From an uncultured Muribaculaceae bacterium (GTDB lineage Bacteria > Bacteroidota > Bacteroidia > Bacteroidales > Muribaculaceae), in the NCBI GenBank assembly GCA_910584525.1, contig CAJUAT010000015.1:1-43548 (forward strand): 43,548 bases of DNA. Direction: 5' to 3'. The translations under genes and the position numbers were made by a program. Each line of letters begins with the position of its first letter. Position 1 is the stretch's first letter. Below, in pieces: positions 8,717-16,374 of the stretch. The notes beneath the pieces are model-generated. The model ran no database searches. It was not told the origin of the DNA and saw only the letters and a list, made by a program, of their open reading frames with translations.

Positions 8717-8971
8717 TTAGCCTAATTTGTTGATGTGCTTGGCGAGGCTGCTGCAAAGATTGGCGGCCTTGTTCTTGGAGATGATGTTTTTGCGGCCGAG
8801 ACGGTTGAGAAGCTGTGCCACTTTGTTGTAGGCGGCGGTAGCTTCGGCTTTGTCGGTCATTTTGCGTACACGACGCACAGCGTTACGAGCTGTCTTGGCC
8901 CAGTAACGGTTTTCCAAGCGCCGGCTCTCGGCCTGGCGGATTCTCTTCAATGACGATTTATGATTTGCCAT
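8717..8971 (-). CDS. rpsT: 30S ribosomal protein S20
   Basis: Primary 16S rRNA-binding protein of the small subunit. The 84-residue, Lys/Arg-rich, all-helical sequence begins MANHKSSLKRIRQAESRRLENR and contains KIISKNKAANLCSSLAKHIN-type C-terminal helix features, as usual for S20. The ATG lies only 28 nt after the mature 3' end of tRNA-Glu on the same strand. The only strong promoter in the gap upstream is the one before the tRNA. It is therefore probably made from a tRNA-Glu/rpsT transcript whose 5' part is removed by tRNA processing. A 16-bp hairpin terminator follows. Confidence 0.97.
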   Translation of the reverse strand: MANHKSSLKRIRQAESRRLENRYWAKTARNAVRRVRKMTDKAEATAAYNKVAQLLNRLGRKNIISKNKAANLCSSLAKHINKLG

Positions 8972-8999
8972 CGCTGTTTTGCTGGTTTTATTTGATTAG

Positions 9000-9071
9000 T
9001 AGCCCATAGCAGAGTCGAACTGCTCTTTAGAGAATGAAAATCTCTCGTCCTAACCGATAGACGAATGGGCC
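9000..9071 (-). tRNA. tRNA-Glu (anticodon TTC)
   Basis: The minus strand folds as a full cloverleaf. Acceptor GGCCCAT pairs with ATGGGCT (first pair G-U), the D arm is GTC...GAC, the anticodon arm AGAGA-TTTTCAT-TCTCT carries TTC at positions 34-36, and the T arm is AGCAG-TTCGACT-CTGCT. The discriminator is A and CCA is not encoded. It is followed after 28 nt by rpsT and preceded by a consensus promoter at 9112-9142. Confidence 0.97.
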
Positions 9072-9111
9072 CCGGTGTCGCTAACTACGGCATAGCCGCG
9101 CTTTGCGACTG

Positions 9112-9142
9112 CAAAATTAGTAATTTTTTTTCTTTCTACAAA
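9112..9142 (-). promoter_or_regulatory. Promoter of tRNA-Glu and rpsT
   Basis: Minus strand: TTTG (9142-9139), a 19-nt spacer, TAATTTTG (9119-9112). This is a full match to the Bacteroidetes consensus. The expected start is about 9105, some 35 nt before the tRNA. Confidence 0.75.
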
Positions 9143-9164
9143 ATTTTGCTGTAAAAATCCTTCC

Positions 9165-9192
9165 GGCATCGGGTATCGAAAGTCCCGGTGCC
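9165..9192 (-). terminator. Terminator after the GH31 gene
   Basis: Nine-bp stem GGCATCGGG / CCCGGTGCC (9165-9173, 9184-9192; one G-U pair). On the minus strand it is followed by GGAAGGATTTTTAC. It lies just past the stop of the glycosidase gene and ends the five-gene unit that starts near 15.1 kb. Confidence 0.65.
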
Positions 9193-9209
9193 AGAAGACA
9201 AAAGTATGA

Positions 9210-11528
9210 TTAGTACTTGATATTCAGCGGTTTATAGTCGTAGAGCAGGTTCAATGTGGCTGTGCGGGTAGTGGCGTTGTAGCTTACGCCTGTGGCGCGT
9301 TTGCCGTTGATTGTCACCTGTGCGGGTCTCGTTATGCCCACAATCTCAAGCGTGATGTGGCGTTCGGCGGGCATCCCCAGGTATTCCCCGTCGGAGCTTA
9401 TCACTATCTCGCGCCGTCCGGTGTTGCTGAAGGTGGTGAGCTGGTACTTCCTTTCCAGGAGCGTAGTGGGCGACTCCCGGTCATCGTCGAAGAGTGTGTA
9501 TTCCGAGGGCTTGTCGCTCGCGTAATATTTCACTGTCAGGTATTGCGGGTCATAGTCGCCGGTATTCTTCATGGGGCGCGTGTAGAGAGGAATGAAGCTG
9601 CCGGCCTTGATGAAGAGGGGGAATCTGTCGAGGGTCACGGGCACGTTGGCCTCGGTGCCTCCACGGTAGCTGCGCGACGGGTTGAACCAGTCGATCCATA
9701 CGGGTGCATCCTTGCCGCTCTTGCCCATGTCGGGGAATACCACTTTGCGGGTTCTGACTCCCGGATTCATTACCGGCGCAACCAGCACCTCCCGGCCCCA
9801 CAGATACTCGTCGGATACATTGCTGTAGCGTTCAGAGCCTCCGTAATAGTTGATGGGGCGAGCCAGCGGCTGTCCGGCGGAAGCGTTCTCGTAAGCCAGC
9901 GTATAGTTGTAGGGAAGCCATTGGTAACGCATCTTTACCAGGTCGAGGAGAATCTTCTGCTGTGCCGGATAATGATAGGGTTCCGGTTTGTCCTGGGCGT
10001 GTGTGCGGAGTATGGGATTGAAGACGCCCATCTGCATCCATCTCACGTAGAGTTCGGGATCATAGGGGTGATCCTTGTCCACGGCGAAGCCGCCGATGTC
10101 GGAACCCATGTACCCGAGGCCGGAGAGTCCCGAATTGAGGAGCAGTTTTATCTGAGGCTGCAGACCCTGCCAAGAGCGGGCCACGTCGCCGGTCCACGGG
10201 AATACGGAGTATTTCTGCAGGCCGGTGGTCCCTCCGCGCATCATCACGAAGGGGCGACGTTCCGGGAAGTCACGGCGCAGTCCTTCATAGACCATACGGC
10301 TCCAGTCGTTGCCGTAACGGTTGTGATAGTCGTTGGCCGTCAGGCCATTGGCGTGAACGATGTCGAGGGGGTGCTGCTCGGGTTCGCCCAGGTCGCCCCA
10401 CCAGCCGTAGACGCCGTCGCCGGTGATGGTGCTGAGCCGGTTCCACAGCCATTCGCGCGTGGCCGGGTTGGAGATGTCGAACATCCCCGATTCTCCAACC
10501 CACAGAGGAACGTCCACGGTGTTGCCGGCGGAATCGTAGGTGAGCATCCGCGCGTCGTTGAGGAGATTGTAGTTGTCGAGTGCCCCTTTCTTGTTGATGT
10601 AGGGCTGGTGGATAAGCACGGTCTTCACCCCCATGTTGTTGAGCGAGTCGAGCATCCGGCGCGGGTCGGGAAACTGTTCGGGATTCCATTCGAGGCGTCC
10701 CATGTCGGTTTCCTTGCCATACCAGTATAGGTCGAAGATAAGGCCGTCCACGGGATAGCCGCGACGCTTCAGGGAGTCGACGGCTCCGAGAGCCTCCTTG
10801 TCGGTATGGTATCCGTATTTGGAGGTGATGTATCCGAGGCTCCAGAAGGGAGGGAGATCCTGACGTCCTGCCACTTTGGTGAAATTGGCGGTGGTGCCGG
10901 GCATGTCCTTGCCGTAGACTATGGTATACGATATGGTTCCCGGGTTGGAGGTATCGTAGTTGAAACCGTCGCCTGTGAAGGCTATGGTGCTCCGGGAGTC
11001 ATCGTTGAAGAGTATGCCGTAGCCGGTGTCGGCGAGGAGATAAGGCATCGTTATACCCATCTGAGAGATGCGGGGGTCGCCCTCGCCGTATCCGTAGTTG
11101 GGACGGTTCCACTGCACGAGGGTGTCGTTGCCGAGTCGTAGCGACTTGCCTCTTTCACCGGCGCCGTAGAAAGCGGTGCCTTTGGGGGTGTTGAACTTCA
11201 GCGGGCTCTTCTCGCTGAGGAGGGTATCGCCGGCGGGGTTTACGAGGAAGACCTCGCCGGTGCGCTTGCCCACGCTCAGCGTAACCCCTATGCCCTGGAA
11301 CACCACCCGGTCGCCGTCTGACCAGTTGCGCATACGCGTTGTCTCCGACACGGGTGCCGGCGCCTTGTCGCCGGGTGACCGCCGCGTCACCTGAAAGGCG
11401 TTACCCTTGAGGGGTGTCACCGTGATCAGGCCGCCGGGTGTGTATACATTGTAAGAGTCGGAGGCCCCGGAGGCCCCTGCCACGCTCAGCGCGGCTATGG
11501 CCATGAACAGGTATACTCGCTTTTTCAT
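9210..11528 (-). CDS. Secreted GH31 glycoside hydrolase (alpha-glucosidase or alpha-xylosidase type)
   Basis: Retaining alpha-glycosidase of family 31. I start it at the ATG giving MKKRVYLFMAIAALSVAGASG, a clear signal peptide, rather than at the longer in-frame start, because this ATG overlaps the upstream stop as ATGA. The 772 residues hold an N-terminal beta domain (to about 225), the catalytic barrel, and a C-terminal beta region. The nucleophile is Asp379 in GWWGDLGEPE. The likely acid/base is Asp448 in FPWTGDVARSW, and GSDIGGF at 475-481 is the substrate-site signature. It is probably periplasmic. No SusC/SusD, regulator or other glycosidase is nearby, so it is not in a standard polysaccharide-utilisation locus. 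Substrate specificity is unknown. Confidence 0.92.
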   Translation of the reverse strand: MKKRVYLFMAIAALSVAGASGASDSYNVYTPGGLITVTPLKGNAFQVTRRSPGDKAPAPVSETTRMRNWSDGDRVVFQGIGVTLSVGKRTGEVFLVNPAGDTLLSEKSPLKFNTPKGTAFYGAGERGKSLRLGNDTLVQWNRPNYGYGEGDPRISQMGITMPYLLADTGYGILFNDDSRSTIAFTGDGFNYDTSNPGTISYTIVYGKDMPGTTANFTKVAGRQDLPPFWSLGYITSKYGYHTDKEALGAVDSLKRRGYPVDGLIFDLYWYGKETDMGRLEWNPEQFPDPRRMLDSLNNMGVKTVLIHQPYINKKGALDNYNLLNDARMLTYDSAGNTVDVPLWVGESGMFDISNPATREWLWNRLSTITGDGVYGWWGDLGEPEQHPLDIVHANGLTANDYHNRYGNDWSRMVYEGLRRDFPERRPFVMMRGGTTGLQKYSVFPWTGDVARSWQGLQPQIKLLLNSGLSGLGYMGSDIGGFAVDKDHPYDPELYVRWMQMGVFNPILRTHAQDKPEPYHYPAQQKILLDLVKMRYQWLPYNYTLAYENASAGQPLARPINYYGGSERYSNVSDEYLWGREVLVAPVMNPGVRTRKVVFPDMGKSGKDAPVWIDWFNPSRSYRGGTEANVPVTLDRFPLFIKAGSFIPLYTRPMKNTGDYDPQYLTVKYYASDKPSEYTLFDDDRESPTTLLERKYQLTTFSNTGRREIVISSDGEYLGMPAERHITLEIVGITRPAQVTINGKRATGVSYNATTRTATLNLLYDYKPLNIKY

Positions 11529-12739
11529 AAGGCGTCGTTGAGCTCTATGTCCTCGTTGATGGCTACGCTCCACGGCAGACCGCATTGGGCCACCATCTCC
11601 AGGAAGGGATCCGGGTCGAACTCCTCAACGTTGTGCACGCCGGGCATAACCCATTTGCCGGTGAGGAACATATAGGCGCCCACCATCGCCGGCACGCCTG
11701 TGGTGTAGCTCACGGCCTGTGTACCTGTCTCTTCATATGCCTGCCGGTGAGGACAGTTGTTCCATATGTAGTATGTGCCGGGTTTGCCTTCCTTGTCGAG
11801 GCCGGAGATGCGGCAGCCTATCGAGGTCTCGCCGGTATAGTTCTCGCCGAGGGTTCCGGGGTCGGGGAGCACGGCCTTCAGGAACTGTATGGGTATTATT
11901 TCCTGTCCCTGGTACATTACCGGGTCGATACGTGCCATTCCTATGTCCTGAATTACGCGCAGGTGTGTAAGGTATTCCTGGCCGAAAGTCATCCAGAAGC
12001 GGGCGCGGCGCAGCGTCGGGAAGTTCTGCACGAGGCTCTCCAGCTCCTCATGATAGAGGAGATAGCTCTCGCGCTCGCCTATGTTGGGGTAGGTGAGCGG
12101 ACGGTGTATCTCCAGATTGCCGGTTTCCACCCATTTGCCGTCGAGCCAGTAGCGACCCTTCTGGGTAATCTCGCGGATGTTGATTTCGGGGTTGAAGTTG
12201 GTGGCGAAAGCCTTTCCATGGTTACCGCCGTTGCAGTCGACGATGTCGAGGGTGCGCATCTCGGAGAAGAAATGTTTTGCGGCATAGGCTGTGAAAACGG
12301 CGCTGACGCCCGGGTCGAAGCCGCAGCCGAGGATGGCGGTGAGGCCGGCCTTCTCGAAGCGCTCGCGGAATGCCCACTGCCACGAATATTCGAAATGAGC
12401 CTCATCCTTGGGCTCATAGTTGGCGGTGTCGAGGTAGTTGACACCGGCCTGCAGACAAGCCTCCATGATGGTGAGGTCCTGATAGGGGAGAGCCACGTTG
12501 ATCACGATGGCCGGCGTGTACTTCTTGAAGAGCTTCACGAGCTGGGGCACATCGTCGGCATCCACGCTGTCGGTGAGGATTTTGACGCCGTGGCGTTTCT
12601 CTATGCTTGCGGCTATGGCATCGCATTTCGATTTGGTACGCGAAGCCAGCACTATCTCGCTGAACACGTCAGGGTGTTCGGCACATTTGTGGGCTACTAC
12701 AGTCCCGACGCCTCCGGCGCCGATTATCATAACTTTCAT
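11525..12739 (-). CDS. Carboxynorspermidine dehydrogenase-like protein (saccharopine dehydrogenase family)
   Basis: NAD(P)-dependent enzyme of the Lys1/saccharopine dehydrogenase fold. The closest family I recognise is carboxynorspermidine dehydrogenase (CASDH). This enzyme condenses aspartate semialdehyde with a diamine on the alternative spermidine route used by many gut Bacteroidota. The 404 residues open with the nucleotide-binding motif MIIGAGGVGTVVAHKCAEH. The conserved blocks VINVALPYQDLTIMEACLQAG, DTANYE and ILGCGFDPGVSAVFTAYA are present. The partner carboxynorspermidine decarboxylase (nspC) is not in this window. The start overlaps the LRR gene by 4 bp, and the stop overlaps the GH31 start by 4 bp. 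Saccharopine dehydrogenase proper is less likely. Confidence 0.85.
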   Translation of the reverse strand: MKVMIIGAGGVGTVVAHKCAEHPDVFSEIVLASRTKSKCDAIAASIEKRHGVKILTDSVDADDVPQLVKLFKKYTPAIVINVALPYQDLTIMEACLQAGVNYLDTANYEPKDEAHFEYSWQWAFRERFEKAGLTAILGCGFDPGVSAVFTAYAAKHFFSEMRTLDIVDCNGGNHGKAFATNFNPEINIREITQKGRYWLDGKWVETGNLEIHRPLTYPNIGERESYLLYHEELESLVQNFPTLRRARFWMTFGQEYLTHLRVIQDIGMARIDPVMYQGQEIIPIQFLKAVLPDPGTLGENYTGETSIGCRISGLDKEGKPGTYYIWNNCPHRQAYEETGTQAVSYTTGVPAMVGAYMFLTGKWVMPGVHNVEEFDPDPFLEMVAQCGLPWSVAINEDIELNDAL

Positions 12740-13467
12740 AATGGTAAGATTTTACGGAACAGGTTCCAGCCGCGGGCCTTGGCGTAAGAGCCTTGGACGG
12801 CGGCCGGCACGCGCAGTGCGCATTGGTTGTATATATGGGTCTCCTCCGCGGCATCGAAAGGAGCGCTGTCGCATTCGAAGGGCGGAGGTGTCGTAGAGTC
12901 TACGGTGATTTCGCGTAGGTTGCCGCATCCGGAGAAGAGGAGTTCGCCGAGTTGGCGGGGGTTGGCGGGCAGCACGGCGCTGCGCAGATTGGTGCAATCG
13001 CTGAAGGCATAGCTTTCCAGCTCATCTACGGATGCCGGCAGGATGATGCTTTCCAGCTCCCTGCACATACTGAAGCAGTTGGCCCCGATATGTTTCACGG
13101 TAGCCGGCAGGGTGATCTCTTTCAGAGCCGAGCAGTATGCGAATGCCTGGCTGGCTATGTCGTCGAGGCCAACGGGAAGCTGTACGTTCTCAAGAGCCGT
13201 GCACCAGCTGAAGGCGCCGCGCCCGATTTTTTTCATACCCCGTGGCAATATCGCCTTTCGCAGCCGTCCGCAGTTGCTGAACACGCACTCGGGGAGTTGC
13301 GCTACCGCACCGCGGAAACGCACCGTGTGGAAGTCGTCGCGACCTTCAAACTGCCGTGGCGAGAGCTTTTCCCCGGCATCTATCATGAGCACGGAGTCGG
13401 TCACCATGGCGGCGTGAAGAGTGGCAACGCCGGCAAGAAGCATGAGCAGTGAAAGGAATCGGCGCAT
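12736..13467 (-). CDS. Exported BspA-type leucine-rich repeat protein
   Basis: The 243 residues begin with a signal peptide (MRRFLSLLMLLAGVATLHAA). About six BspA/LRR_5 repeats follow at roughly residues 50-205, with repeating units such as IGRGAFSWCTALENVQLPVG, IASQAFAYCSALKEITLPAT and IGANCFSMCRELESIILPAS. Each unit carries a Cys at the turn. Such repeats form a right-handed solenoid used for protein or surface binding. It has no T9SS tail and no lipobox, so a periplasmic or released form is likely. It lies 5 bp after the membrane hypothetical and overlaps the CASDH gene by 4 bp. The binding partner is unknown. Confidence 0.88.
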   Translation of the reverse strand: MRRFLSLLMLLAGVATLHAAMVTDSVLMIDAGEKLSPRQFEGRDDFHTVRFRGAVAQLPECVFSNCGRLRKAILPRGMKKIGRGAFSWCTALENVQLPVGLDDIASQAFAYCSALKEITLPATVKHIGANCFSMCRELESIILPASVDELESYAFSDCTNLRSAVLPANPRQLGELLFSGCGNLREITVDSTTPPPFECDSAPFDAAEETHIYNQCALRVPAAVQGSYAKARGWNLFRKILPL

Positions 13468-13472
13468 GGCGG

Positions 13473-14048
13473 CTAAAATTTGGGTTGGCGGTCGGGAGGA
13501 AGGATGGTGGCCGGGTCAACGGTGTCTACGGCAACTACCAGATAGCGGGTGTCGCCGCGCCAGGGTACCGTAGAACGGTATTTGCGGTATTCCACACGTA
13601 CGGGACGGTTGGCATACTGCATTTTCCTCAGCAGGACAGCCGACGGAGTGTCGAGGGTGCTGAACACAAAGTCTCCTTCATACACGCGGGTGGTGTCCAT
13701 AAGGTTTTTGTAGGGGAGCAGCACACCTTCGTAGCTTTTGAAAAGGAGTCCGCGTTCCTCAATGGCGTCGACGTAGCCATATTGCACGGCATTTATGGCA
13801 TATGGTGCGAACCATCGGATATAACCGGCTATGATGAGGCCGAGGACCAATCCGGCGGCCGCCACCCATAACCACAGCCGGCGGCTCCGCCCGGGACGCA
13901 GATGCCCGAAGGCCGGCTCCGGCTCATCCCAATAGCGAGGGTCTTCGGGACGTATGCGGGGCTTCTTGACCTCCTTGACTTCCTTGGGCTCGTCGGGAAG
14001 GTCCTCCCCGTCAAAATAATCGTGTCTGTCGTCTTCTTCGAATCTCAT
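13473..14048 (-). CDS. Single-pass membrane protein, function unknown
   Basis: Not assigned to a function. The 191-residue product starts at the ATG that shares one base with the upstream flippase stop (TGATG); an in-frame TTG just before it is less likely. It has an acidic, Pro-rich cytoplasmic N-terminus (about 1-58). One membrane helix follows (LWLWVAAAGLVLGLIIAGYI, about 59-78). An extracytoplasmic domain of about 110 residues then has short beta-like segments (YGYVDAIEERGLLFKSYEGVLL). Similar proteins are common in Bacteroidales. Tight coupling suggests it works with, or is at least co-made with, the flippase-like protein. Confidence 0.8.
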   Translation of the reverse strand: MRFEEDDRHDYFDGEDLPDEPKEVKEVKKPRIRPEDPRYWDEPEPAFGHLRPGRSRRLWLWVAAAGLVLGLIIAGYIRWFAPYAINAVQYGYVDAIEERGLLFKSYEGVLLPYKNLMDTTRVYEGDFVFSTLDTPSAVLLRKMQYANRPVRVEYRKYRSTVPWRGDTRYLVVAVDTVDPATILPPDRQPKF

Positions 14049-15094
14049 CAACTTTTATTGTTGGCTGTTGTGTTATTATTAGCGGTTTTGTTTGAAAATG
14101 ATATGTATATCATGGTAAAAATACCGAGGATAATGAGCATGAGCGTCTGGCCGGACCATTGGAGCATAGAGAAAGCGGAACCCTGGCTGTCGGCGACGCC
14201 GTAGATGGCGAGGCCGAACATTATGGCGATGTTCCAGGGGCCGAGGCCGCCGTTGCTCGGTATGGCCATACCTATGGAGCTGAGCACGAATGCCACAAGA
14301 CAGGGTATCAGTCCCCACGCATATTGGGCGGTGCAGAGCGCCCGGGTGAAGTCGAAGGCATAGAAGGCCACATAGAGCTGGATGTAATAGCACCCCCAAA
14401 TGGCGAGAGTCCAGAGGAAGAAGGTGGTCTTCCCCTTCATGCGCGTGATAACGGCGAAGCCGTGCCACATCTGGGCTATCCATTGACGCGTCTTTGCCAC
14501 GGGTCGAGAGGCGCGTCCGAAATGGAAAATGCTCCATACTATTATTGCCGCGGCTGCCACGGCTATCCATACCATAGGATTGCGTGCCGCATCCACCGCT
14601 CCTCGTCCCACAGGATATTTTATGAGAAAAGCCTCAATGGCGGGAGTGGCGAGGATAAAGGCGAGGAGAGTGAGGGTGAGCACCGAGAAGAGGTCGGCGA
14701 GACGGTCGCCCACCATTGAGCCCACCACTTCGGTGAAGGGGGCCTTCTGACGCCTGGCTATGTATGTGCAGCGCCATACTTCCCCCAGACGTGGAAAGAG
14801 AAGGTTGAGGGCATAAGTGCCGAATATGGAGCAGCAGAGAGCCATGAAAGGAGGGTCAATGCCGAGGGCGCGGAGCTGCAGACGCCAGCGGGCGGCACGT
14901 GCCATGTGGCTCATGACGCTGATGAGCATCGCACACAATATCCACCAGTAGTCTACACCATGCGTGACAAGCTGCCACATGTCGCTGAAATTCACCTTGC
15001 GGAACATGTAGCTGACCAACAGCACAGTAAGTGCCATCGGCAGCAGCCATCTCACGGCGTAGCCTCCTACTTCGCGCAGTCTTTTCCCTTTCAC
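14048..15094 (-). CDS. Lysylphosphatidylglycerol synthase TM region / UPF0104-type flippase-like membrane protein
   Basis: Polytopic inner-membrane protein of the AglD / MprF N-terminal superfamily, thought to move lipids or lipid-linked sugars across the membrane. It shows about eight hydrophobic segments and the family blocks LLFPRLGEVWRCTYIARRQKAPFTEVVGSMVGDRLADL and IPSNGGLGPWNIA. There is no lysyl-transferase domain. The reading frame is open up to a TTG at 15115, but the promoter box at 15120-15127 ends only 4 nt before that TTG. I therefore favour the GTG at 15094, which begins VKGKRLREVGG just ahead of the first helix. A leaderless TTG start remains possible. It overlaps the next gene by one base. 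Confidence 0.85.
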   Translation of the reverse strand: MKGKRLREVGGYAVRWLLPMALTVLLVSYMFRKVNFSDMWQLVTHGVDYWWILCAMLISVMSHMARAARWRLQLRALGIDPPFMALCCSIFGTYALNLLFPRLGEVWRCTYIARRQKAPFTEVVGSMVGDRLADLFSVLTLTLLAFILATPAIEAFLIKYPVGRGAVDAARNPMVWIAVAAAAIIVWSIFHFGRASRPVAKTRQWIAQMWHGFAVITRMKGKTTFFLWTLAIWGCYYIQLYVAFYAFDFTRALCTAQYAWGLIPCLVAFVLSSIGMAIPSNGGLGPWNIAIMFGLAIYGVADSQGSAFSMLQWSGQTLMLIILGIFTMIYISFSNKTANNNTTANNKS

Positions 15095-15119
15095 TTCGGA
15101 CTCAGTAAAATTCAAAATG

Positions 15120-15127
15120 CAAATTTA
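15120..15127 (-). promoter_or_regulatory. -10-like box before the flippase gene
   Basis: Minus strand TAAATTTG fits TAnnTTTG. No TTTG sits at the usual 19-20 nt; CAAA runs at 15142 and 15154 are off-spacing. It would start transcription near 15113, inside the longest version of the reading frame. Confidence 0.45.
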
Positions 15128-15185
15128 GCAAAAAACTTCGACAAAGGGTATATCAAAGATTACAGGGCATATTTTAAACTCGGAG

Positions 15186-15950
15186 TCAGAGGATGAATTC
15201 GAGTTCTTTGAACGAGAAATGCATCGTCCGGTTGTCGCGGGTAATGAGGGAAATGATGCCGTCGGGAGCCACACCGTCGATACGCGCGAGGAATATGTCG
15301 GGGTCGTCGGCCTGTACGTGCGAGGCGCTGAGGTTGCTCTTCCGCGGCCGGAAAGGGTACATGGCGCCGTCGTGCCGCCATAGCCGTGTCAGGTATTCGG
15401 TATGGACGTCGGCGAGATTGCCGAGTCGTCGCTCCAGATGGAATGAGAGTGAGTCGAGTACGGCGGGCAGTGAATACTCCCGGCCTGTGATACGGGTCAT
15501 CGATACCGGGTTGGGTGCTTCGCTCTCAAACTCCCGTTGGTTGACGTTAAGCCCTATGCCTATGCGGGAGTTGGCTATGGAGCACCCCAACACGGAATGT
15601 TCAATCAGGATACCGCATATTTTTAGATTCCCCACATAAATGTCGTTAGGCCATTTGAGAGTTGCGGTTATGCCATGGTCGGCGAGGGTGTCGGCCACGG
15701 CGAGGGCTGTAGCCTCGGAGATACGGAATTGCCGCACGGGGAGGGGTATGGATGTGTCGTCGAGGGCTGGGCGGCGGAAGAGGGTCACGGTAAGGTTCTT
15801 GCCAGGCTGCGACTCCCAGGAGTTGCCGCGCTGGCCACGGCCCGCCTGCTGCTGATGCACCGATACCATCGTCATGTCGCCGAGGTCGTGCTGGTGCGCC
15901 GACGCGTAGCTCATCGTGCTGTCGGCCGTGTCGAGGAATACGTAGTCCAT
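15186..15950 (-). CDS. birA: Biotin--[acetyl-CoA-carboxylase] ligase
   Basis: Cytosolic enzyme that activates biotin with ATP and attaches it to carrier proteins of carboxylases. The 254 residues carry the biotinyl-AMP loop AGRGQRGNSWES (about 36-47), the catalytic-lysine block LKWPNDIYVGNLKICGIL (98-115), and a short SH3-like C-terminal domain ending TRDNRTMHFSFKELEFIL. There is no N-terminal winged helix, so it is a group I ligase and not a biotin repressor. It lies 4 bp after tsaE and is probably the last gene of the unit that begins at parA. Confidence 0.94.
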   Translation of the reverse strand: MDYVFLDTADSTMSYASAHQHDLGDMTMVSVHQQQAGRGQRGNSWESQPGKNLTVTLFRRPALDDTSIPLPVRQFRISEATALAVADTLADHGITATLKWPNDIYVGNLKICGILIEHSVLGCSIANSRIGIGLNVNQREFESEAPNPVSMTRITGREYSLPAVLDSLSFHLERRLGNLADVHTEYLTRLWRHDGAMYPFRPRKSNLSASHVQADDPDIFLARIDGVAPDGIISLITRDNRTMHFSFKELEFIL

Positions 15951-15954
15951 CGCC

Positions 15955-16374
15955 TCAGATATTCAGCAGGGTAAGGCTCCGCGAGCCGTCGGCGTTGACC
16001 TCTATGCGTGCCACTACCGTATCTTCCGGAAGGTAAGGCAATGCCACCTGTGGCCATTCCATAAGGCAGTAGGAACCGGAGTCGAGATAGTCGTATATTC
16101 CGAGGTCGGCGACGTCGGAAGCCTTCTCCAGACGGTAGAAGTCGAAATGGTACACCGGTTTGCCGCCGGGCACCTCATAACTGTTGACAATACTGAATGT
16201 CGGGGAGTTGGCGACATCGACGGCGCCGAGCCTGGAGGCTATGCCGGCGATCAGAGTGGTCTTCCCGGCGCCCATCGGCGCGTCGAAAGCCACAATCCGG
16301 CGGCTGCCGAGTTGACTGACAAGCCAGTCGGCAGCCGCCGCTATCATGTTTGTGTCCTTTATTTCGAATGTCAT
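15955..16374 (-). CDS. tsaE: tRNA threonylcarbamoyladenosine biosynthesis ATPase TsaE
   Basis: P-loop ATPase that drives turnover of the TsaBD complex making t6A at position 37 of ANN-decoding tRNAs. The 139 residues show Walker A GAGKTT at 35-40, the switch-like ANSPTFSIVNSY (about 56-67), and the family block PVYHFDFYRLEKASDVADLGIYDYLDSGSYCLMEWP. The start overlaps the nhaD stop by 4 bp (ATGA), and birA follows after 4 bp. Neither tsaB nor tsaD is in the window. Confidence 0.95.
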   Translation of the reverse strand: MTFEIKDTNMIAAAADWLVSQLGSRRIVAFDAPMGAGKTTLIAGIASRLGAVDVANSPTFSIVNSYEVPGGKPVYHFDFYRLEKASDVADLGIYDYLDSGSYCLMEWPQVALPYLPEDTVVARIEVNADGSRSLTLLNI

